Assembly: GCA_934373295.1 (NCBI GenBank)
Contig: CAKROK010000009.1
Span: 1 to 44,852 of the forward strand
Origin: an uncultured Christensenellaceae bacterium
Lineage (GTDB): Bacteria; Bacillota; Clostridia; Christensenellales; Christensenellaceae
Reading direction: 5' to 3'
DNA: 44,852 nt
Positions 16,818 to 24,434 of this stretch are shown piece after piece. The translations under genes and the position numbers were made by a program. How positions within the stretch are numbered: the stretch's first letter is position 1; each line of letters begins with the position of its first letter. The notes beneath the pieces were generated by a model, which had not been told where the DNA came from, ran no database searches, and saw nothing but the letters and a program-made list of their open reading frames with translations.

Positions 16818-18917
16818 TCAGCCTATAGTCAGCTTGACCGTCTCTCCCTTTTTGAGCTTTTTGCCCGCCTCGGGCTGCTGTGAGGTGACGGTGCCGTCCG
16901 TCTGTCCGGAAAGCTCTGCGGAAAAACCGCTCTGCTCGAGCAATGCCTTTGCGTCCGAAACGGACTTTCCCGTAACATCGGGAACGGCGATCTTCCCAGA
17001 CTTTCCCGCAGCCTTTGCGGCGATCGTGCTTCCCGAAAGCACCCTTGCGCCCTGCGTGGGCGATTGTGCGATTATAGTGCCGCTTCCGTCAAAATCCAGT
17101 ATCAAGCCGGATTTTTCGAGAATTTCCTCGGCCTCTTCAAAGCTCTTTCCCGTGATATCGGGGACTCTCACCGTCTTTTCGGCGTTATCCGTCTCCTGCG
17201 CAGGGACGCCGCCGTACTTTAAGCACTTTTCCAAAACGTCCTTGGCATAGGGCGCAGCGACGACCGAACCGTAGGTCACTGCGACATTAGGCTCATATAC
17301 TATAAATAATACCACATATTTCGGATTATCGGCAGGTGCAAATCCTATAAATGAAGAAATATTTTTTCCCGAGACGATTTTTCCGTCCTCATAGACCTGC
17401 GCAGTGCCCGTCTTGCCGCCCACGGCATAGCCGTCTATCCTCGCGTTTGACCCGGAGCCTTCATCGACCACGCTTTGCAATATCGCGCGCATCTTTTGAG
17501 AGGTGTCCTCCGATATGACCTGCTCGCCCTTTTTATCTGAAAAATCCTCGACTGTCTTTCCGTCCGCGTCCTCTAAGCGAGATACGAGCGAGGGCGTGTT
17601 CAGCGTTCCGCCGTTTATGACCGCGCTCACGGCGTTTATGAGCTGAAGCGGTGTCACCGCGACGCTCTGCCCGAAGCCTATTCTCGCAAGGTCGTTATCC
17701 GTGACGTACTTTTTATCCGTGACGATGCCCGCCGCCTCGGAGGAATAATCTATGCCCGTCTTTTTGCCGAATCCAAAGGACTTTATGTAGTCATAGAACG
17801 TGTCCTTACCCATTTTTAGCGCCATGCTCACAAAGCAGGGATTGCATGAGTTTTGAACTGCCTGCGTGAGGTTCTGATGCCCGTGCGGCCTGCCCGATCT
17901 CCAGCACTTTATCTTTTCGCCGTTCACGAGCGCATAGCCGTTGCAGTTATACTCGCTTTCCAGCGTCGCCGTCCCGCTGTCTAAAGCGGAGGCCGTCGTT
18001 ATTATTTTAAAAGTCGAGCCCGGTTCATAGCTGTCCACGGCGGCGGTGTTCCTAGATAACGCCATGAGTGTGGATGTGTCGTCCCTCGGCAGGTCGTTTA
18101 AATCCGCCTCCGGATAGTTGCACATTCCCAGCACGTCCGAGTTTTCCGGGTCCATCACTATGCAGACCACCTTTTTTGCGTCGTTCGCCTCATATGCCTC
18201 CTTTGCGGCGGTCTCCGCAAAGCCCTGTATGGCGGCGTCTATCGTCAAAACGACGTTTAAGCCCTCCTCCGGTGCGATGTACTCCTGCTGCGTTCCCTCG
18301 ATAGTGCGCCCCTGCGCGTCAATCAGCGCAAGCGCCGTGCCGTCATAGCCGGAAAGATACTCGTCATACTGCTTTTCAAGTCCCTCCTGACCGTCGCCAT
18401 CCGCGTTCGTGTACCCCAGCACTTGCGACATAAAGCTGCCATAGGGATAGTATCTCTTTACATCGGTAAAAAATTCCACGCCGTCTAAATTAAGCGCGCT
18501 TATCTGCTCGACCTGTTCATTTGTGAGAAATCTCTTTATCCAAATCTCGGTCTTGCTCTTATCGCACGCCTTTTCGTATATCGTATCTTCATCCACGCCG
18601 ATTATGGGGGAAAGCAGCGCGGCCAACTCCCTCTCGCCGTCCTTTTCGATGTCCTTGGGCATGAGCAGCAGGCTCTTTACCGTCGCGCTCTGCGCCAAAA
18701 CCTCGCCGTTAGCGTCTAAGATCTTTCCCCGCGTCGCGGAGATCGTTATCTCTTTCGTCCACTGGTTGGATGCCTCGTCTTCAAACTTCGCGCTTCTCAC
18801 GACCATCAGATTGACGAGGGCTATAAGCACAACACTAAAACAAAAGACCACGACCAAAAAAAGGGCCGTCAGTCTCTTGTTTCTATCTATCGGTTTATTT
18901 CGTTTTTCCCTATTCAC
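16818..18917 (-). CDS. Class B penicillin-binding protein with two PASTA domains (FtsI/SpoVD-like)
   Basis: 699 residues: short cytoplasmic part, one membrane anchor (about 18-40), PBP dimerisation domain from about 55, and a transpeptidase with STFK (Ser301-Lys304), SCN (357-359) and KTG (502-504). Two PASTA domains follow at about 575-633 and 638-699 (VPDITGKSFEEAEEILEKSG; VPDVTGKSVSDAKALLEQSG). It crosslinks septal peptidoglycan with FtsW. SpoVD of Bacillus has one PASTA domain and PBP2x of cocci two, so the family label PBP2B/2x/SpoVD is open. The start is a GTG with GAGG 9 bases upstream. Confidence 0.93.
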   Translation of the reverse strand: MNREKRNKPIDRNKRLTALFLVVVFCFSVVLIALVNLMVVRSAKFEDEASNQWTKEITISATRGKILDANGEVLAQSATVKSLLLMPKDIEKDGERELAALLSPIIGVDEDTIYEKACDKSKTEIWIKRFLTNEQVEQISALNLDGVEFFTDVKRYYPYGSFMSQVLGYTNADGDGQEGLEKQYDEYLSGYDGTALALIDAQGRTIEGTQQEYIAPEEGLNVVLTIDAAIQGFAETAAKEAYEANDAKKVVCIVMDPENSDVLGMCNYPEADLNDLPRDDTSTLMALSRNTAAVDSYEPGSTFKIITTASALDSGTATLESEYNCNGYALVNGEKIKCWRSGRPHGHQNLTQAVQNSCNPCFVSMALKMGKDTFYDYIKSFGFGKKTGIDYSSEAAGIVTDKKYVTDNDLARIGFGQSVAVTPLQLINAVSAVINGGTLNTPSLVSRLEDADGKTVEDFSDKKGEQVISEDTSQKMRAILQSVVDEGSGSNARIDGYAVGGKTGTAQVYEDGKIVSGKNISSFIGFAPADNPKYVVLFIVYEPNVAVTYGSVVAAPYAKDVLEKCLKYGGVPAQETDNAEKTVRVPDITGKSFEEAEEILEKSGLILDFDGSGTIIAQSPTQGARVLSGSTIAAKAAGKSGKIAVPDVTGKSVSDAKALLEQSGFSAELSGQTDGTVTSQQPEAGKKLKKGETVKLTIG

Positions 18918-18937
18918 TCAAAAACACCTCTGGCGTA

Positions 18938-19435
18938 TTATTCGAAATCCCCCTTGAGCAGCTTTTCAAAAAAGCCGGGCTCCTTTTCGTCGGATTTTGT
19001 CTCGCTACTATGTGTATTCTCCGTTGACAACTCAATATATCTTATTTGAGAATTTTCCGCAAAGCCCATGCCCAAAAGCGCGGCCTTGTTCTGAACGTCC
19101 CTTAAATCGGACTTTTCGAGGATGCTTATCTCCATGCTGTCCAGCTTGCTCGCGTATTCGTCTATCTGCGTCTGAAGCTCTCTGTTCGACTTACCCATTT
19201 CGGATATCGCGGCATAGCGCCAGATTATCCCCGCGAAAAGGCAAAAGGCGACGGTGATTAGGGATATCGTAAAGGCGGCAGTCCTGCGCGCGGCCTTCGT
19301 CGCAGGGGAGACCTTTTCCACCACGTTTACGCGCTCGCGCTTTTGCGGCGCGCCGACTATGGGAGTATCCCACTCGGTGTATACGATATCGGGTATTGCG
19401 TTGTTGTTTAACTTTCTTGCCGTCTGCTGTGCCAT
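18938..19435 (-). CDS. ftsL: FtsL-like septum protein
   Basis: 165 residues with a basic cytoplasmic N-terminus, one membrane helix (about 56-75) and a following coiled-coil/leucine-zipper stretch (about 76-115, SNRELQTQIDEYASKLDSMEISILEKSDLRDVQNKAALLGM), the form of FtsL/DivIC proteins. FtsL scaffolds FtsI, FtsW and DivIB at the septum. The AALLGMGFAENSQIRYIEL segment is typical of Firmicute FtsL. The assignment also rests on position between rsmH and the penicillin-binding protein gene. GAGG lies 7 bases from the ATG. Confidence 0.85.
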   Translation of the reverse strand: MAQQTARKLNNNAIPDIVYTEWDTPIVGAPQKRERVNVVEKVSPATKAARRTAAFTISLITVAFCLFAGIIWRYAAISEMGKSNRELQTQIDEYASKLDSMEISILEKSDLRDVQNKAALLGMGFAENSQIRYIELSTENTHSSETKSDEKEPGFFEKLLKGDFE

Positions 19436-19465
19436 TTTCTTTCCTCTATTTTTCTATGTTATTCG

Positions 19466-20392
19466 TTAATATCGTGTTCTTTCAAATATCCTCAGCTTTG
19501 CGCTGTGCGCCCTGTTGTTTATGAGCATCTCCTCTGCCGAGGGGATTATTGGCTTTGAATTTACGCATTTGCCGAGAGGGACCTTTCCGCATACGCATTG
19601 CGGGAAATCCGGCGGGCATGTGCAGGGATTCTGCGCGGTTTTGAACGCCCGCTTCACCGCTCTATCCTCCAGACTGTGGAAGGTTATCACTGCCAATCTT
19701 CCGCCCGGGTTGAGCGCGTTTATAAAGCTGTCCATGGCCGCCCCCAGCCCGTCAAGCTCCGCGTTGACCTCTATCCTTATCGCCTGAAACGTCCTCTTCG
19801 CGGGGTGTCCGCCTGTGCGTCTCGCCGCGGCGGGTATCGCGTTTTTGACGATCTCCGCAAGCTCCAAGGTGTTTTCTATCGGACGGTTTTTGACTATCGC
19901 CGCCGCTATCTTTGAAGAAAACTTTTCTTCGCCGTATTCGTATAATATCCTGCGCAGGTCGGCTTCGTCATAGTCGTTTACCACCTCATATGCGCTTAAC
20001 GGCGCGGAGGCATCCATGCGCATATCCAGCCGCGCTTCCTTATTATATGAAAAGCCACGTTCCGCCTCATCCAACTGAAAGCTGGATACGCCGAGGTCGA
20101 GCAAAGCTCCGTCCACGCCCGAAATCCCGAGGTTTTTAAGCACCTGCGCGATGTTTTTAAAATCGTCATGCACGAACGCGACCCTGTCAATATAGGGCGC
20201 AAGGCGGATTTTGCAGCGCTCTATCGCCGCTTCGTCCTTATCTATCGCGATAAGCCGCGCGCTCGGGCTGCGCTGTAATATGCCCTCGCTGTGGCCGCCG
20301 CCGCCCAGTGTGCCGTCCACAAATATGCAGTTTTCTCTATCCAATTCGAGCGCCGCAAGGCATTGCTCGTAAAGTACAGGTATATGGCTCAT
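19466..20392 (-). CDS. rsmH: 16S rRNA (cytosine-1402-N4)-methyltransferase RsmH
   Basis: 308 residues with SAM-binding DGTLGGGGHSEGIL near residues 26-39, the DLGVSSFQLDEAERGFSYNKEARLDMRMD block typical of RsmH (MraW), and KRTFQAIRIEVNAEL followed by VITFHSLEDRAVKRAF. It methylates N4 of C1402 in the ribosomal P site. Its ATG overlaps the mraZ stop by 4 bases, so translation is coupled. A 30-base gap separates it from ftsL. Confidence 0.97.
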   Translation of the reverse strand: MSHIPVLYEQCLAALELDRENCIFVDGTLGGGGHSEGILQRSPSARLIAIDKDEAAIERCKIRLAPYIDRVAFVHDDFKNIAQVLKNLGISGVDGALLDLGVSSFQLDEAERGFSYNKEARLDMRMDASAPLSAYEVVNDYDEADLRRILYEYGEEKFSSKIAAAIVKNRPIENTLELAEIVKNAIPAAARRTGGHPAKRTFQAIRIEVNAELDGLGAAMDSFINALNPGGRLAVITFHSLEDRAVKRAFKTAQNPCTCPPDFPQCVCGKVPLGKCVNSKPIIPSAEEMLINNRAHSAKLRIFERTRY

Positions 20393-20820
20393 ATTCCCAG
20401 CTCCGCCAGTTTGGCAAATATCTCGTCAAAGTCCTCGTCCGTTCCGTCGAGGTAGTTCTCCCACTCATCGGGATCCCAAATCTCCACGCGGTTCTGTACG
20501 CCGTTTACGACGGCCTCCTTTTCAAGACCGGCATATTGACGCAGCTTCTGCGGGAGGAGTATCCTCCCCTGCTTGTCCGTCTCTGTCTCGCTCGCGGAGG
20601 CGTACAATCTTCTTATAAATGTTTGCAGCTTCATGTCGGTGGTGGGGATGTTCGCGATGTTTGCGGTAAATGCGTCCCATCCCTCGCGGGAAAAGACGAA
20701 AATGCACTTCACCGTTCCGCGGCACATGACGAACTTCTCGCCCAGCTCTTCGCGGAATTTCGCGGGCATAAAGACTCTGCCTTTTGCGTCGATATTATGT
20801 TGATACGAGCCTATAGGCAT
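20389..20820 (-). CDS. mraZ: Transcriptional regulator MraZ
   Basis: 143 residues with two SpoVT/AbrB-like halves: IDAKGRVFMPAKFREELG (about 10-27) and TDKQGRILLPQKLRQYAG (about 84-101). MraZ forms a ring-shaped oligomer that binds repeats ahead of its own gene and controls the division cluster. Upstream lie GTGG/ATGGT-like boxes at about 10-base spacing (20831-20877) and a sigma-A promoter, matching the known autoregulatory arrangement. The ATG has AGGG about 4 bases and GAGG about 10 bases upstream. Confidence 0.95.
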   Translation of the reverse strand: MPIGSYQHNIDAKGRVFMPAKFREELGEKFVMCRGTVKCIFVFSREGWDAFTANIANIPTTDMKLQTFIRRLYASASETETDKQGRILLPQKLRQYAGLEKEAVVNGVQNRVEIWDPDEWENYLDGTDEDFDEIFAKLAELGI

Positions 20821-20830
20821 GTCCCTGAGT

Positions 20831-20878
20831 CCTCACTTTCACCATTCTTCACCATTTTCATGAATTTCTGCACCACTT
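20831..20878 (-). promoter_or_regulatory. Putative MraZ-binding repeats in the mraZ leader
   Basis: On the minus strand GTGGTG (near 20876), AATGGTG (from 20856), AATGGTG (from 20846) and GTGAGG (near 20836) recur with spacings of about 20, 10 and 10 bases. MraZ operators are direct repeats with 10-base periodicity. The sites lie between the expected transcription start and the ribosome site. Confidence 0.5.
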
Positions 20879-20884
20879 ATATCC

Positions 20885-20912
20885 ATTATACCATTATTTT
20901 TATTGTTTTCAA
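20885..20912 (-). promoter_or_regulatory. Sigma-A-like promoter of the division/cell-wall cluster
   Basis: On the minus strand TTGAAA (20912-20907), a 16-base spacer and TATAAT (20890-20885). Transcription should start near 20878, about 58 bases before mraZ. Confidence 0.7.
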
Positions 20913-20977
20913 TAGCTTTTTGGGTTGTTTTTAAATTTTTAACATGGGAGCTTTTGTCAAAAAAACGTGGAAAATGG

Positions 20978-21018
20978 ATAAAAAAAGAGCTCTGTTCCAA
21001 AACATGGAATAAAGCTCC
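20978..21018 (-). terminator. Terminator after the 280-residue unknown gene
   Basis: On the minus strand a 13-base stem (arms 21017-21005 and 20999-20987, two G-U pairs) with a 5-base loop is followed by six T. It closes the paaK-ior-ACT-unknown gene group and isolates the mraZ promoter. Confidence 0.85.
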
Positions 21019-21042
21019 TTAAATCAGTCTGTCATTATTAAA

Positions 21043-21885
21043 TTACTCGAACGATATCGCGCTCTTTGAGAGTATCTGTTCATCCGTCCTCTCCAGCTCA
21101 TGGGCGTCTTTCGTGAGTACGTACATAAAAATGCTCACGTCCTTTTCGGCAAAATACTTCGCATATACCCTCCCTTTCATATTTACGGGAGCGAGCGGTT
21201 GTCTGCAATCATACGCAGGTGCGCCGTATTGCAGATAGGACTGCACAAAGCCGTCATATCTATGCGCACAGCCGTTTACGGTCAAGTCCGCATCTATGCG
21301 CGTCCAGCCGTCCATGCCGAGATATTCGCAGTTTTCGTTATACGTTATTTTCCAATCAAAAACGGCGTTATCTGCATTTAACCCGAAATCCCTCAATACG
21401 AGATTGTGATAGTCAAACTCAGGCACGAGCGCCGTGCTGGACTCGTCCAAAACATACTCCCCGCCAACTTTTTTAAAGCCAAAGGGCACGCCGTCCGCCG
21501 TCTTTACGGCATATGCGCCGTAAAAGCTGCTGTATAAGGGCGAAGCCTCATCATAAAGCTCGCTGCATCCCTTTAAAGGATCGAACTGCGCAAAGTTATA
21601 CATTATAGTGAGCTGCGTCCCCGGGCGGGAGACGAATCTCGAAAATCCCGCGTCCGCGTTAAACGTCATCACGAACGGATACCACTCCCTCTCGCTCGTG
21701 GAAAAGCCGCCGGGTATGGATATGTCGATATTCTCCTTCGCGATAAGGCTGTCCCTGGCGTTTATCGCGGAATACACGCCCATGACCGCCATGCTCTCAA
21801 AAAGGCGCATGAAAGGACACAGCAGCAGCAATACCGTCGCCGCTGTTATCGCAATAGCCCGTAATAGCCTATGCCCCTTTTTCAT
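21043..21885 (-). CDS. Unknown membrane-anchored extracytoplasmic protein
   Basis: I do not recognise this 280-residue protein. Residues about 8-32 form a signal anchor (basic start MKKGHR, then a hydrophobic helix with LLLLCPFMRLF). The rest is a mixed, acidic domain rich in Tyr, Phe and Asp (WYPFVMTFNADAGFSRF, LQYGAPAYDC, KDVSIFMYVLTKDAHELE), likely outside the membrane. It starts 2 bases after the ACT gene stop on the same strand and ends before a strong terminator, so it is the last gene of that group. Nothing in the sequence links it to arylacetate metabolism. Confidence 0.7.
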   Translation of the reverse strand: MKKGHRLLRAIAITAATVLLLLCPFMRLFESMAVMGVYSAINARDSLIAKENIDISIPGGFSTSEREWYPFVMTFNADAGFSRFVSRPGTQLTIMYNFAQFDPLKGCSELYDEASPLYSSFYGAYAVKTADGVPFGFKKVGGEYVLDESSTALVPEFDYHNLVLRDFGLNADNAVFDWKITYNENCEYLGMDGWTRIDADLTVNGCAHRYDGFVQSYLQYGAPAYDCRQPLAPVNMKGRVYAKYFAEKDVSIFMYVLTKDAHELERTDEQILSKSAISFE

Positions 21886-21886
21886 A

Positions 21887-22318
21887 TTAAAGGGCCTTGA
21901 TGTCCTCTTCCGTCACCATGGGGATGTTATGCTCATCCAGCACCGCGCACGCCTTGTCGTTGTCGTTGACCCTGATCACGACATACGCATTCATGCCGGA
22001 AACCGTGATAAAGGCATACATGTACTCTATGTTGATGTCGTTTTCGGCGAGTATGTCCAGCACATTGGAAAGCCCTCCTGGAACATCGGGAATCGCGATG
22101 CCTATAACATCCGTCACGGAGACTACGCAGCCCTGCTCCTTTAATACTTCAAACGCATTGTCCGTATCGCTCACTATCATCCTCAAAATGCCGAAATCGC
22201 GAGTATCGGCGACGCACAGCGCCCTGATGTCGATATGCGCCTCGGCGAGAGCCTTTGCCGCATAGAGCACCGTTCCCTTTTTGTTCTCCGCAAAAAGCGA
22301 TATCTGTTTGATGGTCAT
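21887..22318 (-). CDS. Tandem ACT-domain protein
   Basis: 143 residues made of two ACT domains (about 3-66 and 70-138): TIKQISLFAENKKGTVLYAAKALAEAHIDIRAL and IAIPDVPGGLSNVLDILAENDINIEYMYAF. ACT domains bind amino acids or related ligands and regulate enzymes. Similar stand-alone ACT proteins commonly sit next to phenylacetate-CoA ligase and indolepyruvate oxidoreductase genes in Clostridia, so it may sense aromatic amino acids (inference). AAGGAGG lies 7 bases before the ATG, and 13 bases separate it from the ligase gene. Confidence 0.88.
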   Translation of the reverse strand: MTIKQISLFAENKKGTVLYAAKALAEAHIDIRALCVADTRDFGILRMIVSDTDNAFEVLKEQGCVVSVTDVIGIAIPDVPGGLSNVLDILAENDINIEYMYAFITVSGMNAYVVIRVNDNDKACAVLDEHNIPMVTEEDIKAL

Positions 22319-22331
22319 TATATTTTCCTCC

Positions 22332-23639
22332 TTAGCCCTTATAGAGATTTCTCTTGTCTATTACCCTTACAGCCTTGCCCTCGCTCCTTATGATGGACTT
22401 GGGCTCGACTATGCTTACCTTTGCGTATATTCCCAATACGGACTTGAGCGCGGCGGTTATCTCCTGCTCCTTATCCGCAATGCGGTCGATTGTATCGGAG
22501 AATAGCTCGGGCGTCATCTCGACCTTGACCTCGATGTTGTCGCTGTTCTTCTGCCTGTCGACTATTATCTGATAGTTCGAGGTGAGACCCTTATTTAACA
22601 GAACCATCTCGATCTGCGACGGGAATACGTTCACGCCCTTGACTATGAGCATATCGTCGCTCCTGCCCATGGGCTTGGTCATTTTTACGAACGTCCTGCC
22701 GCATGAGCACTTTTCATGGGAGAGTATGCAGATATCGCGCGTGCGGTAACGCATGAGCGGGAACGCCTCCTTGGTGATGCTCGTGAACACGAGCTCGCCC
22801 TTTTGTCCGTCGGGAAGGACTTCACCCGTGACGGGGTCAATGACCTCGGCGATGAAGTGGTCTTCATTTATATGCATACCCGTCTGCTCTTCACACTCAA
22901 ACGCGACGCCCGGGCCGGATATCTCGGTCAAGCCGTAAATGTCATATGCCTTTATGCCCAGACTGTTTTCGATATCCTCTCTCATCTCCTGCGTCCATGC
23001 CTCCGCGCCGAAGATGCCCGCCTTGAGCTTTATTTTATCCTTTAAGCCCTTTTCCTCTATCGTCTCCGCGAGATATGCGGCGTATGAGGGCGTACAGCAA
23101 AGTATCGTAGAGCCTAAATCGACCATGAACTGAATCTGTCTGTCCGTGTTTCCCGAGGACATGGGCAGCGTCAGCGAGCCGACCTTATGCGAGCCGCCGT
23201 TTAAGCCGGGGCCGCCCGTGAAAAGGCCGTAGCCGTAGCTCACGTGGACCACATCGTCACGTGTACCGCCCGCAGCTACTATCGCGCGCGCGCAGCAATC
23301 CTCCCAGAGGTCGATATCGTGCTGAGTGTAAAACGCCACGACTCTCCTGCCCGTTGTGCCGCTCGTGGACTGTATCCTCACGCAGTCTGAAAGCGGACAC
23401 GCGAGCAGTCCGTAGGGATATGCCTCTCTTAAATCATCCTTTGTCAAAAAGGGCAGCTTGTGAAGGTCGTCGCGCCCCTTGATATCCTCCGGCTTGACGC
23501 CCTTTTCGTCCATCATGCTGCGGTAGTATTCGACGTTCTCATATACCCTTTTTACAGCATCCACAAGGCGATCATCCTGCCACTTTTTTATTTGCTCCGG
23601 TGAAGCAGTTTCAATTTCCTTTTGATAGTAGTTGCTCAT
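22332..23639 (-). CDS. paaK: Phenylacetate/arylacetate-CoA ligase, copy 1
   Basis: 435 residues of the PaaK branch of the adenylate-forming superfamily: IQSTSGTTGRRVVAFYT (P-loop-like, about 88-104), the aromatic-binding VSYGYGLFTGGPGLNGG, YDIYGLTEISGPGVAFEC (about 223-240), MRYRTRDIC, and a C-terminal PaaK domain with MGRSDDMLIVKGVNVFPSQIE. It converts arylacetates plus CoA and ATP to the thioester, or runs backward to make ATP in fermenters. GGAGG precedes the ATG. It is a paralogue of the ligase at 26179-27498 and is separated from iorB by a palindromic repeat. Confidence 0.9.
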   Translation of the reverse strand: MSNYYQKEIETASPEQIKKWQDDRLVDAVKRVYENVEYYRSMMDEKGVKPEDIKGRDDLHKLPFLTKDDLREAYPYGLLACPLSDCVRIQSTSGTTGRRVVAFYTQHDIDLWEDCCARAIVAAGGTRDDVVHVSYGYGLFTGGPGLNGGSHKVGSLTLPMSSGNTDRQIQFMVDLGSTILCCTPSYAAYLAETIEEKGLKDKIKLKAGIFGAEAWTQEMREDIENSLGIKAYDIYGLTEISGPGVAFECEEQTGMHINEDHFIAEVIDPVTGEVLPDGQKGELVFTSITKEAFPLMRYRTRDICILSHEKCSCGRTFVKMTKPMGRSDDMLIVKGVNVFPSQIEMVLLNKGLTSNYQIIVDRQKNSDNIEVKVEMTPELFSDTIDRIADKEQEITAALKSVLGIYAKVSIVEPKSIIRSEGKAVRVIDKRNLYKG

Positions 23640-23679
23640 TTGTTCCTCCGTTTAATTCCGTTTAATAATGTGGTGTTGC

Positions 23680-23803
23680 CAGACTGTCTAAAAGTCATGC
23701 CCTTCCGCCCTTTTTCATCGACTCAGCTCAATCGACGTACCTAAGTACGCCTCATTCGCCTCGCTCGAAAAATGACGAAAAATCAAGCCTTTTAAACAGT
23801 CTG
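23680..23803. repeat. Palindromic MITE-like element, copy 1 (124 bp)
   Basis: The ends are inverted repeats, CAGACTGTCTAAAAG on the left and, read inward from the right, CAGACTGTTTAAAAGG. The middle holds an imperfect palindrome centred on CGTAC-ctaa-GTACG (23736-23749). An approximately 80-base core matches copy 2 at 34766-34967 in opposite orientation. GTGTTG occurs just outside both ends and may be a target-site duplication. There is no coding sequence. It lies between iorB and paaK copy 1, where the RNA hairpin could modulate read-through. Confidence 0.7.
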
Positions 23804-23858
23804 TTGTGTTGGATAGCTTTTCATACCGAAAATTTGGTTAATGGACAGTATAAAAAGC

Positions 23859-24434
23859 TTATATCTCATATCCTGCCCTGAACGCCTTTATATTCATCTC
23901 GCAAAAGGCGGGTTTCACGGTGTTTTTAATGGCCTCGAGCCATTTTTCCTCCGGAATATCGAGGTGCTTCGCGAGACGGGACATGAGCACGATGTTCACC
24001 GCCTTTACGCTGCCCGCTTCCTTAGCTATCTTGAGCGCGTCTATCTCCTCGACGTCTACTCCCTTTTCCCGCAGCTCATCCAGCACCTGCGCGGGGTATT
24101 TCGCCGCGCCCGTGATGACGGGCATGGGGTCTATCTGCTGTGAGTTTACGATGACTCTCCCGCCCTTTTTAAGGCAGGGCAGCCATCTCGCCGCCTCTAG
24201 CTTTTCAAACGAGACTATCTGATCCGCCTCGCCCTTTTCGATTATGGGCGAATAGACCTTGTCGCCGTAGCGGACATACGTCACGACGGAACCACCCCTC
24301 TGGCTCATTCCGTGAACCTCGGAGACCTTTACGTCATAGCCCTCGTCTATGAGCAGGCGCCCCAAAAGCTTACTCGCCAAAAGCGAACCCTGACCGCCTA
24401 CACCAACTATCATAATGCTCTTTACGCTCATCAT
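23859..24434 (-). CDS. iorB: Indolepyruvate ferredoxin oxidoreductase, beta subunit
   Basis: 191 residues of the gamma-type pyruvate/ketoisovalerate oxidoreductase domain: IMIVGVGGQGSLLASKLLGRLL (about 7-28) and SEVHGMSQRGGSVVTYVRYG (about 37-56) are the family signature. With IorA it oxidatively decarboxylates arylpyruvates (from Trp, Phe, Tyr) to arylacetyl-CoA, reducing ferredoxin. Its start overlaps the iorA stop (ATG ATG at 24434 and 24431), so the two are coupled. Confidence 0.92.
   Translation of the reverse strand: MMSVKSIMIVGVGGQGSLLASKLLGRLLIDEGYDVKVSEVHGMSQRGGSVVTYVRYGDKVYSPIIEKGEADQIVSFEKLEAARWLPCLKKGGRVIVNSQQIDPMPVITGAAKYPAQVLDELREKGVDVEEIDALKIAKEAGSVKAVNIVLMSRLAKHLDIPEEKWLEAIKNTVKPAFCEMNIKAFRAGYEI

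Noticed and set aside
20308..20934. 208-codon open frame antisense to rsmH and mraZ
   Set aside because: It overlaps two clear genes and the mraZ promoter, with no ribosome site or family features.
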